Assembly: GCA_002343455.1 (NCBI GenBank)
Contig: DDSR01000318.1
Location: 1 to 36,545, forward strand
DNA: 36,545 nucleotides
Reading direction: 5' to 3'
Origin: Deltaproteobacteria bacterium UBA2385
GTDB taxonomy: Bacteria > Myxococcota_A > UBA796 > UBA2385
Each line of letters opens with the position of its first letter. The first letter of the stretch is position 1. The notes below the pieces were generated by a model. That model did not search any database. It was given only the letters and a program-made list of their open reading frames with translations, and had not been told where the DNA came from. Shown piece by piece: positions 8,826 to 16,344 of this stretch. Both the position numbers and the translations under genes were made by a program.

Positions 8826-9254
8826 ATGGAGACACGTCCTGGCCACGAGATCGCTGCAGCCATATCTGCCCACGCCCCTGGAGGCCGTCTGGAGTGGGCA
8901 GCAGTCCGTACACTTCACGAAGTATCTGTTCATGTCAGTTACCCGTACACCGGCTTCCGGCTTGCTCACTCGTCCCCCCGATTGATTGAAGCGATCGCCG
9001 AAGCAGTAGGCAGTTTTCGTGGACGGGAGGCATGGCACATCGCGAGAGATCCTTCGAAGAGGGAGAACTACGTCATCAAGCCTGGGTTCGTTGACGAACT
9101 TGCCGGCGAACTCCCAACAAGGTCACTACGGGAGCGGACTGCGTATCTTGCCGAACTGGTTCCAGACCGCTGCATCGCCGCCAATGCCGACGTGCCGGAG
9201 CTTGCCCGACACCTCGCCGTTCAGTTGGAGCGCCTTCGAGAGGACGCTCGTTGA
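8826..9254 (+). CDS. Hypothetical protein, divergent from the toxin-antitoxin pair
   Basis: A 142-aa protein (METRPGHEIAAAISAHAPGG... to ...VQLERLREDAR) that I do not recognise. It starts at ATG 8826; a TTG immediately upstream (8823) is in frame. No membrane segment or signal peptide is seen. The C-terminal 45 residues look helical and charged. Codon use is unlike the surrounding genes: AT-ending codons such as GAA, CTT, GTT, ATT and ACA are common, which points to recent acquisition together with the TA pair. A weak GGGAG lies about 9 nt upstream of the ATG. The frame is open and plausible in composition, but without a family match the gene call is moderate. Confidence 0.55.
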   Translation: METRPGHEIAAAISAHAPGGRLEWAAVRTLHEVSVHVSYPYTGFRLAHSSPRLIEAIAEAVGSFRGREAWHIARDPSKRENYVIKPGFVDELAGELPTRSLRERTAYLAELVPDRCIAANADVPELARHLAVQLERLREDAR

Positions 9255-9281
9255 CCGCCACCCACCCGCCATCGCTATGCA
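9251..9281 (+). promoter_or_regulatory. Candidate promoter for hflX operon
   Basis: TTGACC (9251-9256) is followed after 19 bases by TATGCA (9276-9281). The -35 overlaps the stop of the upstream gene. A TAGGCC right before the hflX ATG (9323-9328) is an alternative -10 for a leaderless transcript. Weak evidence for either. Confidence 0.3.
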
Positions 9282-9334
9282 GCCCCCTACATCCCCAACA
9301 ACAGCCTGAGCCCGACCCGCGTTAGGCCCTGCCC

Positions 9335-10660
9335 ATGCCCAAGCCCCGCGCCATCCTCGTCGGACTGCTGACCCAACAACGAGACCCTGCCGATCTCGAC
9401 GCCTCCCTCGACGAGCTCGCCCGGCTCTGCGACACCCTGGGCCTCCAGCCGGTCGGGCGGCTGATCCAGCGCCGCCAGGGCACCGGCGCCGCCTATGTGC
9501 TGGGCGAGGGCAAGCTGAAGGAGCTGGCGGCCTGGACCGGCGGCACCGGCGTCGTGCACCGCGGGCCCCAGAAGACCCAGGCGGACGAAGAGGAGGAGGA
9601 GGATGAGCTCAACGCCTTCCCCACCACCGAGCGCCGGGCCGACACCGTGGTCGTCGACCACGAGCTCAGCCCCAGCCAGCTCCGCAACCTGAAGAGCGCC
9701 TGCGGGGTCGAGGTGCTGGACCGGACCGGCGTGATCATCGAGATCTTCAGCCAGCGGGCGCGCAGCCGCGAGGCCCGCCTGCAGGTCGAGCTGGCCCGCC
9801 TCCAGTACCTCGCCCCCCGCCTGCGGGAGCTGGGCGGACCGTCGGAGCGCCAGCAGGGCGGCATCGGCGCCAAGGGCTCGGGCGAGAGCTCGCTGGAGCT
9901 GGACCGCCGCAAGATCCGTGACCGGATGGCCGAGATCCGCAAGGAGCAGGCCCTGCTGGAGTCGACCTCCGGTGTCCGGCGGAACCGGCGCACCGATCTT
10001 CGCCAGGTGGCCCTGGTAGGCTACACCAACGCCGGCAAGTCCTCGCTGCTGCGGGTCCTGACCGGGGCCGAGCCCTACGTCGCCGACCAGCTCTTCGCGA
10101 CCCTGGACACCACCGTCCGCCGCCTCTCCCCCGAGGTCACCCCGCCGGTGCTGGTGACCGACACGGTCGGCTTCATCCAGGACCTGCCGCACAGCCTGGT
10201 GGCCTCCTTCCGCAGCACCCTGGACGCGGCCCTGGAGGCCAGCCTGATCCTGCAGGTGGTCGACGCCTCGGACCCGACCTGGCGGCGCCAGGAGGCCGTC
10301 ACGGCCGAGGTGCTGGCCGACATCGACGCCGCCGAGATCCCCCGCATCCTGCTCTTCAACAAGTGCGACCGGCTGGAGCCGGGCCAGGAAGAGGCCCTGC
10401 GGGCCGAGCGCCCCGAGGCCTGGACGACCGCGGCCCATGACCCGCAGCGGGTGGTCGAGCTGCACGACCGCATCGCCGCCTGGTTCTCCGACCACGACCC
10501 GATCGAGGAGCTGATCGTGCCCTGGGCCCGGGCGGCGATGATGGGCAAGGTCCGGGCCCAGGCGACCGTCCTGGAAGAGCACTTCGAGGACGAGGGGGTG
10601 CGCTACCGCCTGCGCGCCCCGCAGACCGTGCTCGACCGCCTGCGAGCCGAGGTGGGCTGA
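9335..10660 (+). CDS. hflX: Ribosome-associated GTPase HflX
   Basis: A 441-aa GTPase of the HflX family, which splits stalled or heat-damaged 70S ribosomes and binds the 50S subunit. The N-terminal HflX domain (about 5-150) has the typical 'GKLKEL' and 'HELSPSQLRNL' elements; an acidic run (EEEEEDE, about 87-93) sits in it. A coiled-coil linker follows, then the G domain: G1 GYTNAGKS (229-236), G2 region FATLDTTVR, G3 DTVGF (about 275), G4 NKCD (about 341). The ATG at 9335 fits the family N-terminus (PRAILVG). The stop overlaps the next gene's ATG by one base (TGATG), so the two are translationally linked. Confidence 0.96.
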   Translation: MPKPRAILVGLLTQQRDPADLDASLDELARLCDTLGLQPVGRLIQRRQGTGAAYVLGEGKLKELAAWTGGTGVVHRGPQKTQADEEEEEDELNAFPTTERRADTVVVDHELSPSQLRNLKSACGVEVLDRTGVIIEIFSQRARSREARLQVELARLQYLAPRLRELGGPSERQQGGIGAKGSGESSLELDRRKIRDRMAEIRKEQALLESTSGVRRNRRTDLRQVALVGYTNAGKSSLLRVLTGAEPYVADQLFATLDTTVRRLSPEVTPPVLVTDTVGFIQDLPHSLVASFRSTLDAALEASLILQVVDASDPTWRRQEAVTAEVLADIDAAEIPRILLFNKCDRLEPGQEEALRAERPEAWTTAAHDPQRVVELHDRIAAWFSDHDPIEELIVPWARAAMMGKVRAQATVLEEHFEDEGVRYRLRAPQTVLDRLRAEVG

Positions 10661-12510
10661 TGCGGATCGCGGTGATCGCCGACTCGCACTTCCACGCCGA
10701 GGGCGACGAGGGCCGGCTCCAGCATGGCTACCCCTCGGACGCGAGCTTCAACGCCCGCAATCGGGCGGCGATCGCCGAGCTCATCGCCGCCGCCCCCGCG
10801 CGGGTCATCCACCTGGGCGACGTGCCCCACCCGGTCCCCGGCCTGCGCGCCCACGCCCTTGCCTTGGACGAGGCCGCCGCCACCTACGCGGCCATCGAGG
10901 TCCCCTTCCAGATCGTCCCCGGCAACCACGACGTCGGCGACAAGCCCCACCCCTGGGCGCCCGCGCCTTCCGTCAGCCTGGAGAAGCACCGCGTCTTCAT
11001 CGAGCGCTGGGGACCGCCCTGGTGGAGGGTCGATCTGCCGGATCTAACGCTGCTAGGCATCGACACCCCGGTGCTGAACAGCGGCCTGCCCCTGGAGGCC
11101 GAGCAGTGGGCCTGGCTGGAGCAGACCCTGGCCGAGCTGCGCGGCCGGCGGGTCTTCTGCTTCATGCACTACCCGCCCTTCCTGCTCGATCCGAGCGAGG
11201 ACGAGCACTACGACAACCTCGCCGAGCCGGCCCGCACCCGGCTGCTCGATCTCCTGGCCTGCCTGCCCGTCGAGGCGGCCTTCTGCGGCCATGTGCACCA
11301 CCCCTTCCTGCATCACCACCGCGGCACCGCCTGGTACCTGCTGCCCTCGACCGCCTTCGTCCGCCCTGGCTTCGCCGAGCTGGCCCGGGTCGCCCCCGGC
11401 CCCCCCGAAACGGAGCACGGTCGTAACGAACAGGGTCGGCTTGGCTGGTGCATGCTGCACATCGACGCCCAGGGGCACCGGGTCGAGTGGGTCCGCAGCG
11501 AAGGACGGGAACAAGCTCGCGCCTGGGCCCCCGGGCTGGAGCCGGGGCTCGCTCCTCCCCCGCCCTGCCCCCTGGGCCTCACCCTCCGCCACGCCTGGGA
11601 CGCGGTCGAGGACATCCCCGCCGACAACCTCGACCCCTACCGCCGCAAGCGCGCCCGCAACGACCTCGCGCTCCTCGCGGCGCTGGAGCTGGGGGTCCAG
11701 ACCCTGCGCCTGCCCCTCTCCGACCTTCGCTTCGAGAGCACCCGGCAGCGGTTCGACACCCTAGCAGCGCTAGGAATCCAGCTCGTCCTCTTCACCGCCG
11801 AGGAGCCCGACGCCCGCGACCGGGCCTTGCTGGCACGGCACCGCCAGCAGATCCTCGCCCTGGAGTGGGTCGCCCCCCGCCATCGCCTCGCCGACCCTCC
11901 CCGGGAGCTGCCCGTGCCGCTGTGGGTCTCGGTCCACCCGCGCGCAGCGGTCCGGGACGAGCGGCGCTTCGACCACTTCCCGCTGCCCGGCTTCCTGCCC
12001 GAGGACCGCGAGCTGGACGGCCTCGCCCCGGGTCTGCTGCCGGTCCTGCGCGTCCCCGACTCGGTCTGCCCGGCTCAGGCAGGCCTCGCGCTGCGCCGAC
12101 CCGGCGTGCTGCTGGTGGAGCTGCCCCGGGCCGGCGAGGCGCAGGCCTGCACCGACGACCTGGCCCTCAGCCATCGGGTCGTGGCTGCGGCGGCGGCGGC
12201 CCTGGGCTCGCCGGGTCGCACGGTCCTGCTGGACGGCTTCGTCGACCACGACCGGGGTTACTTCCCGCGTCATGGCCTGCTGGACCGCAAGGGGGATCCG
12301 AGGGCCGCCTGGTGGGCGCTGCGCAACCTCAGCCGGCTCTGCCGCCCGGGGGCGGGGCTCGCGGTGCAGGAGGACGCCCGAGGCCGCCTCTTGCGGATCC
12401 CGGGCTCGCCGACGATCCTGCTCCCTGCCCGGCCGACCGCCGAGGGCATCGACCTCGTCACCGGGCTGGCCGAGGGCCCCCCCTCCCTGCACCCGAGGGT
12501 GTTGCCATGA
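10660..12510 (+). CDS. Metallophosphoesterase with C-terminal barrel-like domain
   Basis: A 616-aa cytosolic protein. Residues about 1-260 form a calcineurin-like phosphoesterase with the full set of metal ligands: DSHFH (motif I), LGDVPHP (II), GNHDVG (III), HYPPF (IV) and GHVHH (V). This resembles cyclic-nucleotide or phospholipid phosphodiesterases of the 3',5'-cAMP type (CpdA-like). Residues about 290-616 are a separate alpha/beta region with alternating strands (VQTLRLPLSDL, IQLVLFTAEE, LPLWVSVHPRA, RTVLLDGFVDHDRGYFPRHG), suggesting a degenerate TIM barrel. The start overlaps hflX by one base and the end overlaps the VOC gene by 4 nt. Substrate unknown. In-frame CTAG motifs lie at 11043-11057 and 11760-11774. 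Confidence 0.85.
   Translation: MRIAVIADSHFHAEGDEGRLQHGYPSDASFNARNRAAIAELIAAAPARVIHLGDVPHPVPGLRAHALALDEAAATYAAIEVPFQIVPGNHDVGDKPHPWAPAPSVSLEKHRVFIERWGPPWWRVDLPDLTLLGIDTPVLNSGLPLEAEQWAWLEQTLAELRGRRVFCFMHYPPFLLDPSEDEHYDNLAEPARTRLLDLLACLPVEAAFCGHVHHPFLHHHRGTAWYLLPSTAFVRPGFAELARVAPGPPETEHGRNEQGRLGWCMLHIDAQGHRVEWVRSEGREQARAWAPGLEPGLAPPPPCPLGLTLRHAWDAVEDIPADNLDPYRRKRARNDLALLAALELGVQTLRLPLSDLRFESTRQRFDTLAALGIQLVLFTAEEPDARDRALLARHRQQILALEWVAPRHRLADPPRELPVPLWVSVHPRAAVRDERRFDHFPLPGFLPEDRELDGLAPGLLPVLRVPDSVCPAQAGLALRRPGVLLVELPRAGEAQACTDDLALSHRVVAAAAAALGSPGRTVLLDGFVDHDRGYFPRHGLLDRKGDPRAAWWALRNLSRLCRPGAGLAVQEDARGRLLRIPGSPTILLPARPTAEGIDLVTGLAEGPPSLHPRVLP
11043..11057 (+). repeat. CTAG palindromic motif, copy 5
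   Basis: TCTAACGCTGCTAGG in the 616-aa phosphoesterase, read as CTA-ACG-CTG-CTA-GGC. Confidence 0.6.
11760..11774 (+). repeat. CTAG palindromic motif, copy 6 (perfect palindrome)
   Basis: CCTAGCAGCGCTAGG, perfect CCTAGC-N3-GCTAGG. Read as CTA-GCA-GCG-CTA-GGA in the phosphoesterase's C-terminal domain. Confidence 0.7.
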
Positions 12511-12926
12511 AGCTGCGCCTGTCCTTCCTCACCCTCGGCGTGCAGGACATCGCCCGCGCTCGCCTGTTCTACGAGGGCCTGGGGCTGCACCCACACCGGA
12601 GCAGCAACGAGCAGGTCTGCATGTTCCAGCTCCCCCAGGGCATGGTGCTGGCCCTCTTCGGCCGCGAGGACCTCGCGATCGACTCGGGCCTGCCGCCCGG
12701 CAGCGGCAGCCGGGTGGCCATGGCCTGCAACCTGGGCAGCCGGGAAGAGGTGGATGAGCTGCTGGCCCGAGCGGAGCGCCTGGGGGGAAGCATCTCCACC
12801 CCCGCCGGGCTGGCCCCCTGGGGCATCTACCGCGGCTACTTCACCGATCCCGACGGGCACGCCTGGGAGGTGGCCTTCAACGACCAGACCCGCATGGACG
12901 ACCAGGGTGGCCTGTGGCTGATCTGA
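12507..12926 (+). CDS. VOC-family (glyoxalase/dioxygenase-like) protein
   Basis: A 139-aa single vicinal-oxygen-chelate protein with two beta-alpha-beta-beta-beta halves. The first has 'LTLGVQDIARARLFYEGLGL', and the second ends with the typical 'GYFTDPDGHAWEVAFN'. VOC proteins include glyoxalases, dioxygenases and fosfomycin- or bleomycin-resistance proteins; nothing visible selects among them. The glutamate in WEVAFN matches the usual second-half metal ligand. The start ATG overlaps the phosphoesterase stop (ATGA), making it the third gene of the hflX run. Confidence 0.9.
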   Translation: MKLRLSFLTLGVQDIARARLFYEGLGLHPHRSSNEQVCMFQLPQGMVLALFGREDLAIDSGLPPGSGSRVAMACNLGSREEVDELLARAERLGGSISTPAGLAPWGIYRGYFTDPDGHAWEVAFNDQTRMDDQGGLWLI

Positions 12927-12948
12927 GCGCCCCCCCGGTCCGACCCTC

Positions 12949-13878
12949 ATGAGCGCCGCGACCGCCTTCCTGCTGGCCGCCGGACACGGCACCCGCCTGC
13001 GACCCCTGACCGAGCGGGTGCCCAAGGCCCTGGTCCCGGTCTGCGGGGTGCCGATGCTGGACCACGCCCTGGCCCTGGCCCGCGCCCACGGGCACACCGA
13101 GATCCTGGTCAACGCCCACCACCTCTGGCCCCAGGTCGCCGCCTGGGCGGAGGAGCATGGCGTGCAGCTCCAGGTCGAGCTGCCCGACATCCTCGGCACC
13201 GGGGGAGGCCTGCGCGCGGCCCTGGATCGCCTCGCCCCCGAGGTGCTGATCCTCAACGCCGACATCCTCTGCGATGTCGACCTTACAGCGCTAGGCCGGG
13301 CCATGCCCCCGTCGGGGGCGGCCATGGCCCTGCGCCCCTCTCCCGAGGCCGAGCGCTTCGGCCCGGTCGAGCCGGACGAGGCCGGCCGGGTCCGGCGCAT
13401 CTCGTCGGTGGTGGGCCCCCCGGGCAGCGGCCAGGGCGGGCTGCACTTCACCGGCATCCACGCCATGAGCCGCGAGGCGATCGCCCGGGTCCCCGCCGAG
13501 GGCGAGCAGTGCGTCGTGCGCAGCGCCTACCGCGAGCTGGTGCCCCTGGGGCTCGTCGGGAGCACCCTGCACCGCGGCGTCTGGGTCGACGTCGGCACGC
13601 CGACGGCCTACCTGGAGGCCAACCTCGCGGTGCTGGCCGGCCGCCTCCGCGCGCCCCTCGATCCCTGGACCCGGGGCGAGCGCCTGCCGGCGGGCTGCTG
13701 GGCCGGCCGGGGGGCTCAGGTCGAGGGTCAGGCCCGCACCAGCATCCTGGGCGAGGGCTGCCTCGTCCCCGCCGACAGCCGCATCGAGGACTGCGTCGTC
13801 TGGGCCGGGGTGCGGGTGCCCCCCGGCGAACACCGGCGCATGATCTTCGCCGCCGCGGACGTCGCCGTCCCCGGCTGA
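12949..13878 (+). CDS. Sugar-1-phosphate nucleotidyltransferase (MurU/ManC-like)
   Basis: A 309-aa NTP_transferase enzyme that joins a sugar-1-phosphate to a nucleotide. The N-terminus carries the signature LLAAGHGTRLRPLTERVPKA (nucleotide-binding loop plus catalytic Arg/Lys). 'NADILCD' (about residues 103-109) holds the metal-binding Asp. The C-terminal third (AYLEANLAVLAG... then GAQVEGQARTSILGEGCLV) turns into a short left-handed beta-helix. Length and layout match MurU (N-acetylmuramate-1-P uridylyltransferase) or mannose-1-phosphate guanylyltransferases; the sugar cannot be decided. It lies 22 nt downstream of the VOC gene, possibly in the same transcript. One CTAG motif is in frame at 13281-13295. 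Confidence 0.9.
   Translation: MSAATAFLLAAGHGTRLRPLTERVPKALVPVCGVPMLDHALALARAHGHTEILVNAHHLWPQVAAWAEEHGVQLQVELPDILGTGGGLRAALDRLAPEVLILNADILCDVDLTALGRAMPPSGAAMALRPSPEAERFGPVEPDEAGRVRRISSVVGPPGSGQGGLHFTGIHAMSREAIARVPAEGEQCVVRSAYRELVPLGLVGSTLHRGVWVDVGTPTAYLEANLAVLAGRLRAPLDPWTRGERLPAGCWAGRGAQVEGQARTSILGEGCLVPADSRIEDCVVWAGVRVPPGEHRRMIFAAADVAVPG
13281..13295 (+). repeat. CTAG palindromic motif, copy 7
   Basis: CCTTACAGCGCTAGG in the nucleotidyltransferase, read as CTT-ACA-GCG-CTA-GGC. Confidence 0.55.
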
Positions 13879-13885
13879 GGGGTGC

Positions 13886-14818
13886 TCAGAGGTAGAAGCG
13901 GGCCGAGGCCACCGCGGCGAAGGGCGCCGTGGGCGAGCCGGTCAGGAAGAAGGGCCCGTTCATGGCGAAGAGGGGGTTGACCGCGAAGTCGAAGTCGGCC
14001 CAGGTGTGGCGCAGGCCGACGCCCATCATGCCGCTGGCGCTGGTGCCCCAGCTGAGGTCGTCGGCGATGTAGAGGGCCTGCCAGCGGGCGCTGGCGCTGC
14101 CCCGCAGGGCGATCCAGGGCCGAACGGCGTACTCGACGCCGAGCTGGGCGTGGGGGACCGAGGCGGTCAGGCCGATGTCGGAGTCGACGACCGAGATCGC
14201 CAGCTCGGGGCCGAAGCCCGCCGAGGCGGTGATCTGGTCGGTGATCTCCCACCGCGGGCCCAAGGTCAGGTAGCCGCTCAGGCCGATGACGTCGTTGAGG
14301 TAGCCGGCCTGAGCGCCCCAAGCGGTCAGCTTCTTGGGCTCGATCTTGCGGCTGGCCACGAAGGCCTCGACCCCGAAGTCCGGGCTGTCGGTCGCGTCGC
14401 CGACCAACATGAGGTTGCCGCCCACGGCCAGGGCACCGCCGTCGGTGGCGTAGCCCTTGCCCCAGGAGCCGCCGGCGGTGAAGAAGCCCGTCTGCCAGGT
14501 GCTGCGGAGCTGGTAGCCCGAGGCTTCGCCGGCCGAGGTGTAGGACAGGCGCCAGGGGCCCTGGCTGAAGGGATCGTCGCGGGTCACCCAGATGGAGTTG
14601 GTGCGCTCCTTCTCCCAGGAGAAGCCGCTGTCCATGGTCCCGCCGTAGGACATCCAGATGTTCTCGCCCATTCCGTCGAGCTCGGAGGGGTAGAACAGGA
14701 AGTCGACGTCGTCGAAGAACCCCGGGTTGGCCGAGAGCGCCGCGATCCGGGCCGGGGTGGCCAGCGCCGGGGTGGAGAAGGCGCCCAGCGTGAGCAGCAG
14801 AGCGAGGGAACGAAGCAT
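13886..14818 (-). CDS. Probable outer-membrane beta-barrel protein
   Basis: A 310-aa protein with a signal peptide (MLRSLALLLTLGAFSTPALA, cleavage near 20). The body is rich in Gly and aromatic residues with alternating hydrophobic strands (YLTLGPRWEITDQITASAGF, LALRGSASARWQAL). The C-terminus is ASARFYL, a terminal strand ending in an aromatic/hydrophobic residue as in barrel proteins. I do not recognise a named family. A good Shine-Dalgarno (TGGAGGTTCC) directly precedes the ATG. It is convergent with the nucleotidyltransferase (7 nt apart) and divergent from the PLP-lyase gene. Confidence 0.75.
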   Translation of the reverse strand: MLRSLALLLTLGAFSTPALATPARIAALSANPGFFDDVDFLFYPSELDGMGENIWMSYGGTMDSGFSWEKERTNSIWVTRDDPFSQGPWRLSYTSAGEASGYQLRSTWQTGFFTAGGSWGKGYATDGGALAVGGNLMLVGDATDSPDFGVEAFVASRKIEPKKLTAWGAQAGYLNDVIGLSGYLTLGPRWEITDQITASAGFGPELAISVVDSDIGLTASVPHAQLGVEYAVRPWIALRGSASARWQALYIADDLSWGTSASGMMGVGLRHTWADFDFAVNPLFAMNGPFFLTGSPTAPFAAVASARFYL

Positions 14819-14840
14819 GGAACCTCCAGAGTGGGCCGCG

Positions 14841-14857
14841 AGTCTAGCACGGTAAGG
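14841..14857 (-). promoter_or_regulatory. -10-like box and CTAG motif upstream of the barrel gene
   Basis: On the minus strand TAGACT (14846-14841) could be a -10 box. It is part of CCTTACCGTGCTAGA (14857-14843), which fits the consensus of the ten intragenic CTAG motifs. If the motif is a protein-binding site, this copy is the one positioned to control transcription. No convincing -35 is visible. Confidence 0.4.
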
Positions 14858-14907
14858 CGCCGTCGGACCACCCCAACCGGCTTCGGAACGGGCTACCCCT
14901 GGTCCCC

Positions 14908-16344
14908 ATGAGCCCCGTCCGAATCCCAGCCACCGGCGATCTCCCCGAGTCGATTCTAGCGTCGCTAGCGGCGATGCGAGGCGAGGACGCCCGCTACCGC
15001 GAGGGCCGGACCTGGAGCATGATCTATTACGCCGGGGATGGTCACCACCAGCTGGTCCAGGCGGCTCATGACCTCTACCTGGCCGAGAACGCGCTCAACC
15101 CGATGGCCTTCAAGAGCCTGCGTCGGATGGAGGTCGAGGTCGTCCAGATGGCTTCCGGTCTCCTGAACGGACCGCCCTCGACGGTCGGCTGCATGACCTC
15201 GGGCGGCACCGAGTCGCTCATCCTGGCGATGAAGACCTGGCGGGACGCCGGGCTCAGCCGGCGCCCCTGGCTGCGCAGCCCCGAGGTGGTCCTGCCCCGC
15301 ACAGCCCACCCCGCCTTCGACAAGGCCGCCCATATGCTCGGGATGCGCCTGCGAAAGGCCGAGATCGGCGCCGACGGACGGGTGGATCTCCACCATGTCG
15401 GCCGGCTGATCGGCCGCCGCACGGTCCTGCTGGTCGGCAGCGCCCCGCAGTACCCCCACGGCACGGTCGATCCGATCCCCCAGCTCGGCGAGCTGGCCGC
15501 CCGGCACGGGATCCCCCTGCACGTCGACGCCTGCTTCGGAGGCTTCATCCTGCCCTGGCTGGAGCGCCTGGGCGTGGTCATGCCCGCCTGGGATCTGCGG
15601 GTCCCCCAGGTGCGCTCCATCTCCGCCGATCTGCACAAGTACGGCTACGCCGCCAAGGGCGCCGCCGTCCTGCTCTACCGGCGGATCGAAGACATGAAGC
15701 ACCAGTTCTTCGTCACCACCGACTGGCCCGGCGGCATCTACGCCTCGCCGGGCCTGGCCGGGACGCGACCCGGCGGCCCGATCGCTGCGGCCTGGGCGGC
15801 GCTGCACGCCATGGGCGAGCAGGGCTACCTGGAGCGGGCCGGCGAGGCCTGGCAGGTGGCCGAGCGCCTGCGCGCTGGGGTGCGGGCGATCCCGGGCCTA
15901 CACCTGCTAGGCAGACCTGAGTCTCCGATCGTCACCTGGGCCGCTGACCCCGGCGGTCCCGACGTCTATGCCATCGCCGACCTGCTGCAGGCCGCCGGCT
16001 GGTCGGTGGACCGCCAGCAAGCCCCCGCCAGCGTCCACTGCAGCACCAACGCGGTGAACCTGCAGGCGGTCGATCGCTACCTCGCCGACCTGGCCGAGGC
16101 CGCCGACCGCGTCCGCTCCAACCCGAGCCTCTCCGGCGAGGGGCAGGCGGCGATGTACGGGATGATGGCCAAGGTGCCCGTCAACGGCCTGGTCCAGCGC
16201 GAGGTCCGCAAGGTGATGGAGAAGATGTACGGACCCGACGGGGCCCCGCCCGAGCTGGGCGGCGAGGCCCTCCCCCCCTGGGCGGGCAAGGCCCTGGACC
16301 TGTTCGACCGCGCCCGCAGGCGGGTGCGGGGGGGGCGAGGATGA
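14908..16344 (+). CDS. PLP-dependent lyase, sphingosine-1-phosphate-lyase-like
   Basis: A 478-aa fold-type I PLP enzyme (group II decarboxylase superfamily). The pattern 'TSGGTESLILAMKTWRD' (PLP phosphate and cofactor contacts), 'HVDACFGGF' (Asp to the pyridine nitrogen) and 'DLHKYGYAAKGAAVLLYR' (Schiff-base Lys about residue 244) match sphingosine-1-phosphate lyases more closely than glutamate decarboxylases. S1P lyase cleaves phosphorylated long-chain bases to a fatty aldehyde and phosphoethanolamine. Unlike the eukaryotic enzyme there is no N-terminal membrane segment, as in other bacterial homologues. Its stop overlaps the M81 metallopeptidase start by 4 nt, so the two are co-translated. 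CTAG motifs lie at 14955 and 15897. Substrate is inferred from family resemblance only. Confidence 0.88.
   Translation: MSPVRIPATGDLPESILASLAAMRGEDARYREGRTWSMIYYAGDGHHQLVQAAHDLYLAENALNPMAFKSLRRMEVEVVQMASGLLNGPPSTVGCMTSGGTESLILAMKTWRDAGLSRRPWLRSPEVVLPRTAHPAFDKAAHMLGMRLRKAEIGADGRVDLHHVGRLIGRRTVLLVGSAPQYPHGTVDPIPQLGELAARHGIPLHVDACFGGFILPWLERLGVVMPAWDLRVPQVRSISADLHKYGYAAKGAAVLLYRRIEDMKHQFFVTTDWPGGIYASPGLAGTRPGGPIAAAWAALHAMGEQGYLERAGEAWQVAERLRAGVRAIPGLHLLGRPESPIVTWAADPGGPDVYAIADLLQAAGWSVDRQQAPASVHCSTNAVNLQAVDRYLADLAEAADRVRSNPSLSGEGQAAMYGMMAKVPVNGLVQREVRKVMEKMYGPDGAPPELGGEALPPWAGKALDLFDRARRRVRGGRG
14955..14969 (+). repeat. CTAG palindromic motif, copy 8
   Basis: TCTAGCGTCGCTAGC near the start of the PLP-lyase gene, CTAGC-N3-GCTAG perfect. 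Read as CTA-GCG-TCG-CTA-GCG. Confidence 0.6.
15897..15911 (+). repeat. CTAG palindromic motif, copy 9
   Basis: CCTACACCTGCTAGG in the PLP-lyase gene, read as CTA-CAC-CTG-CTA-GGC. Confidence 0.5.
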
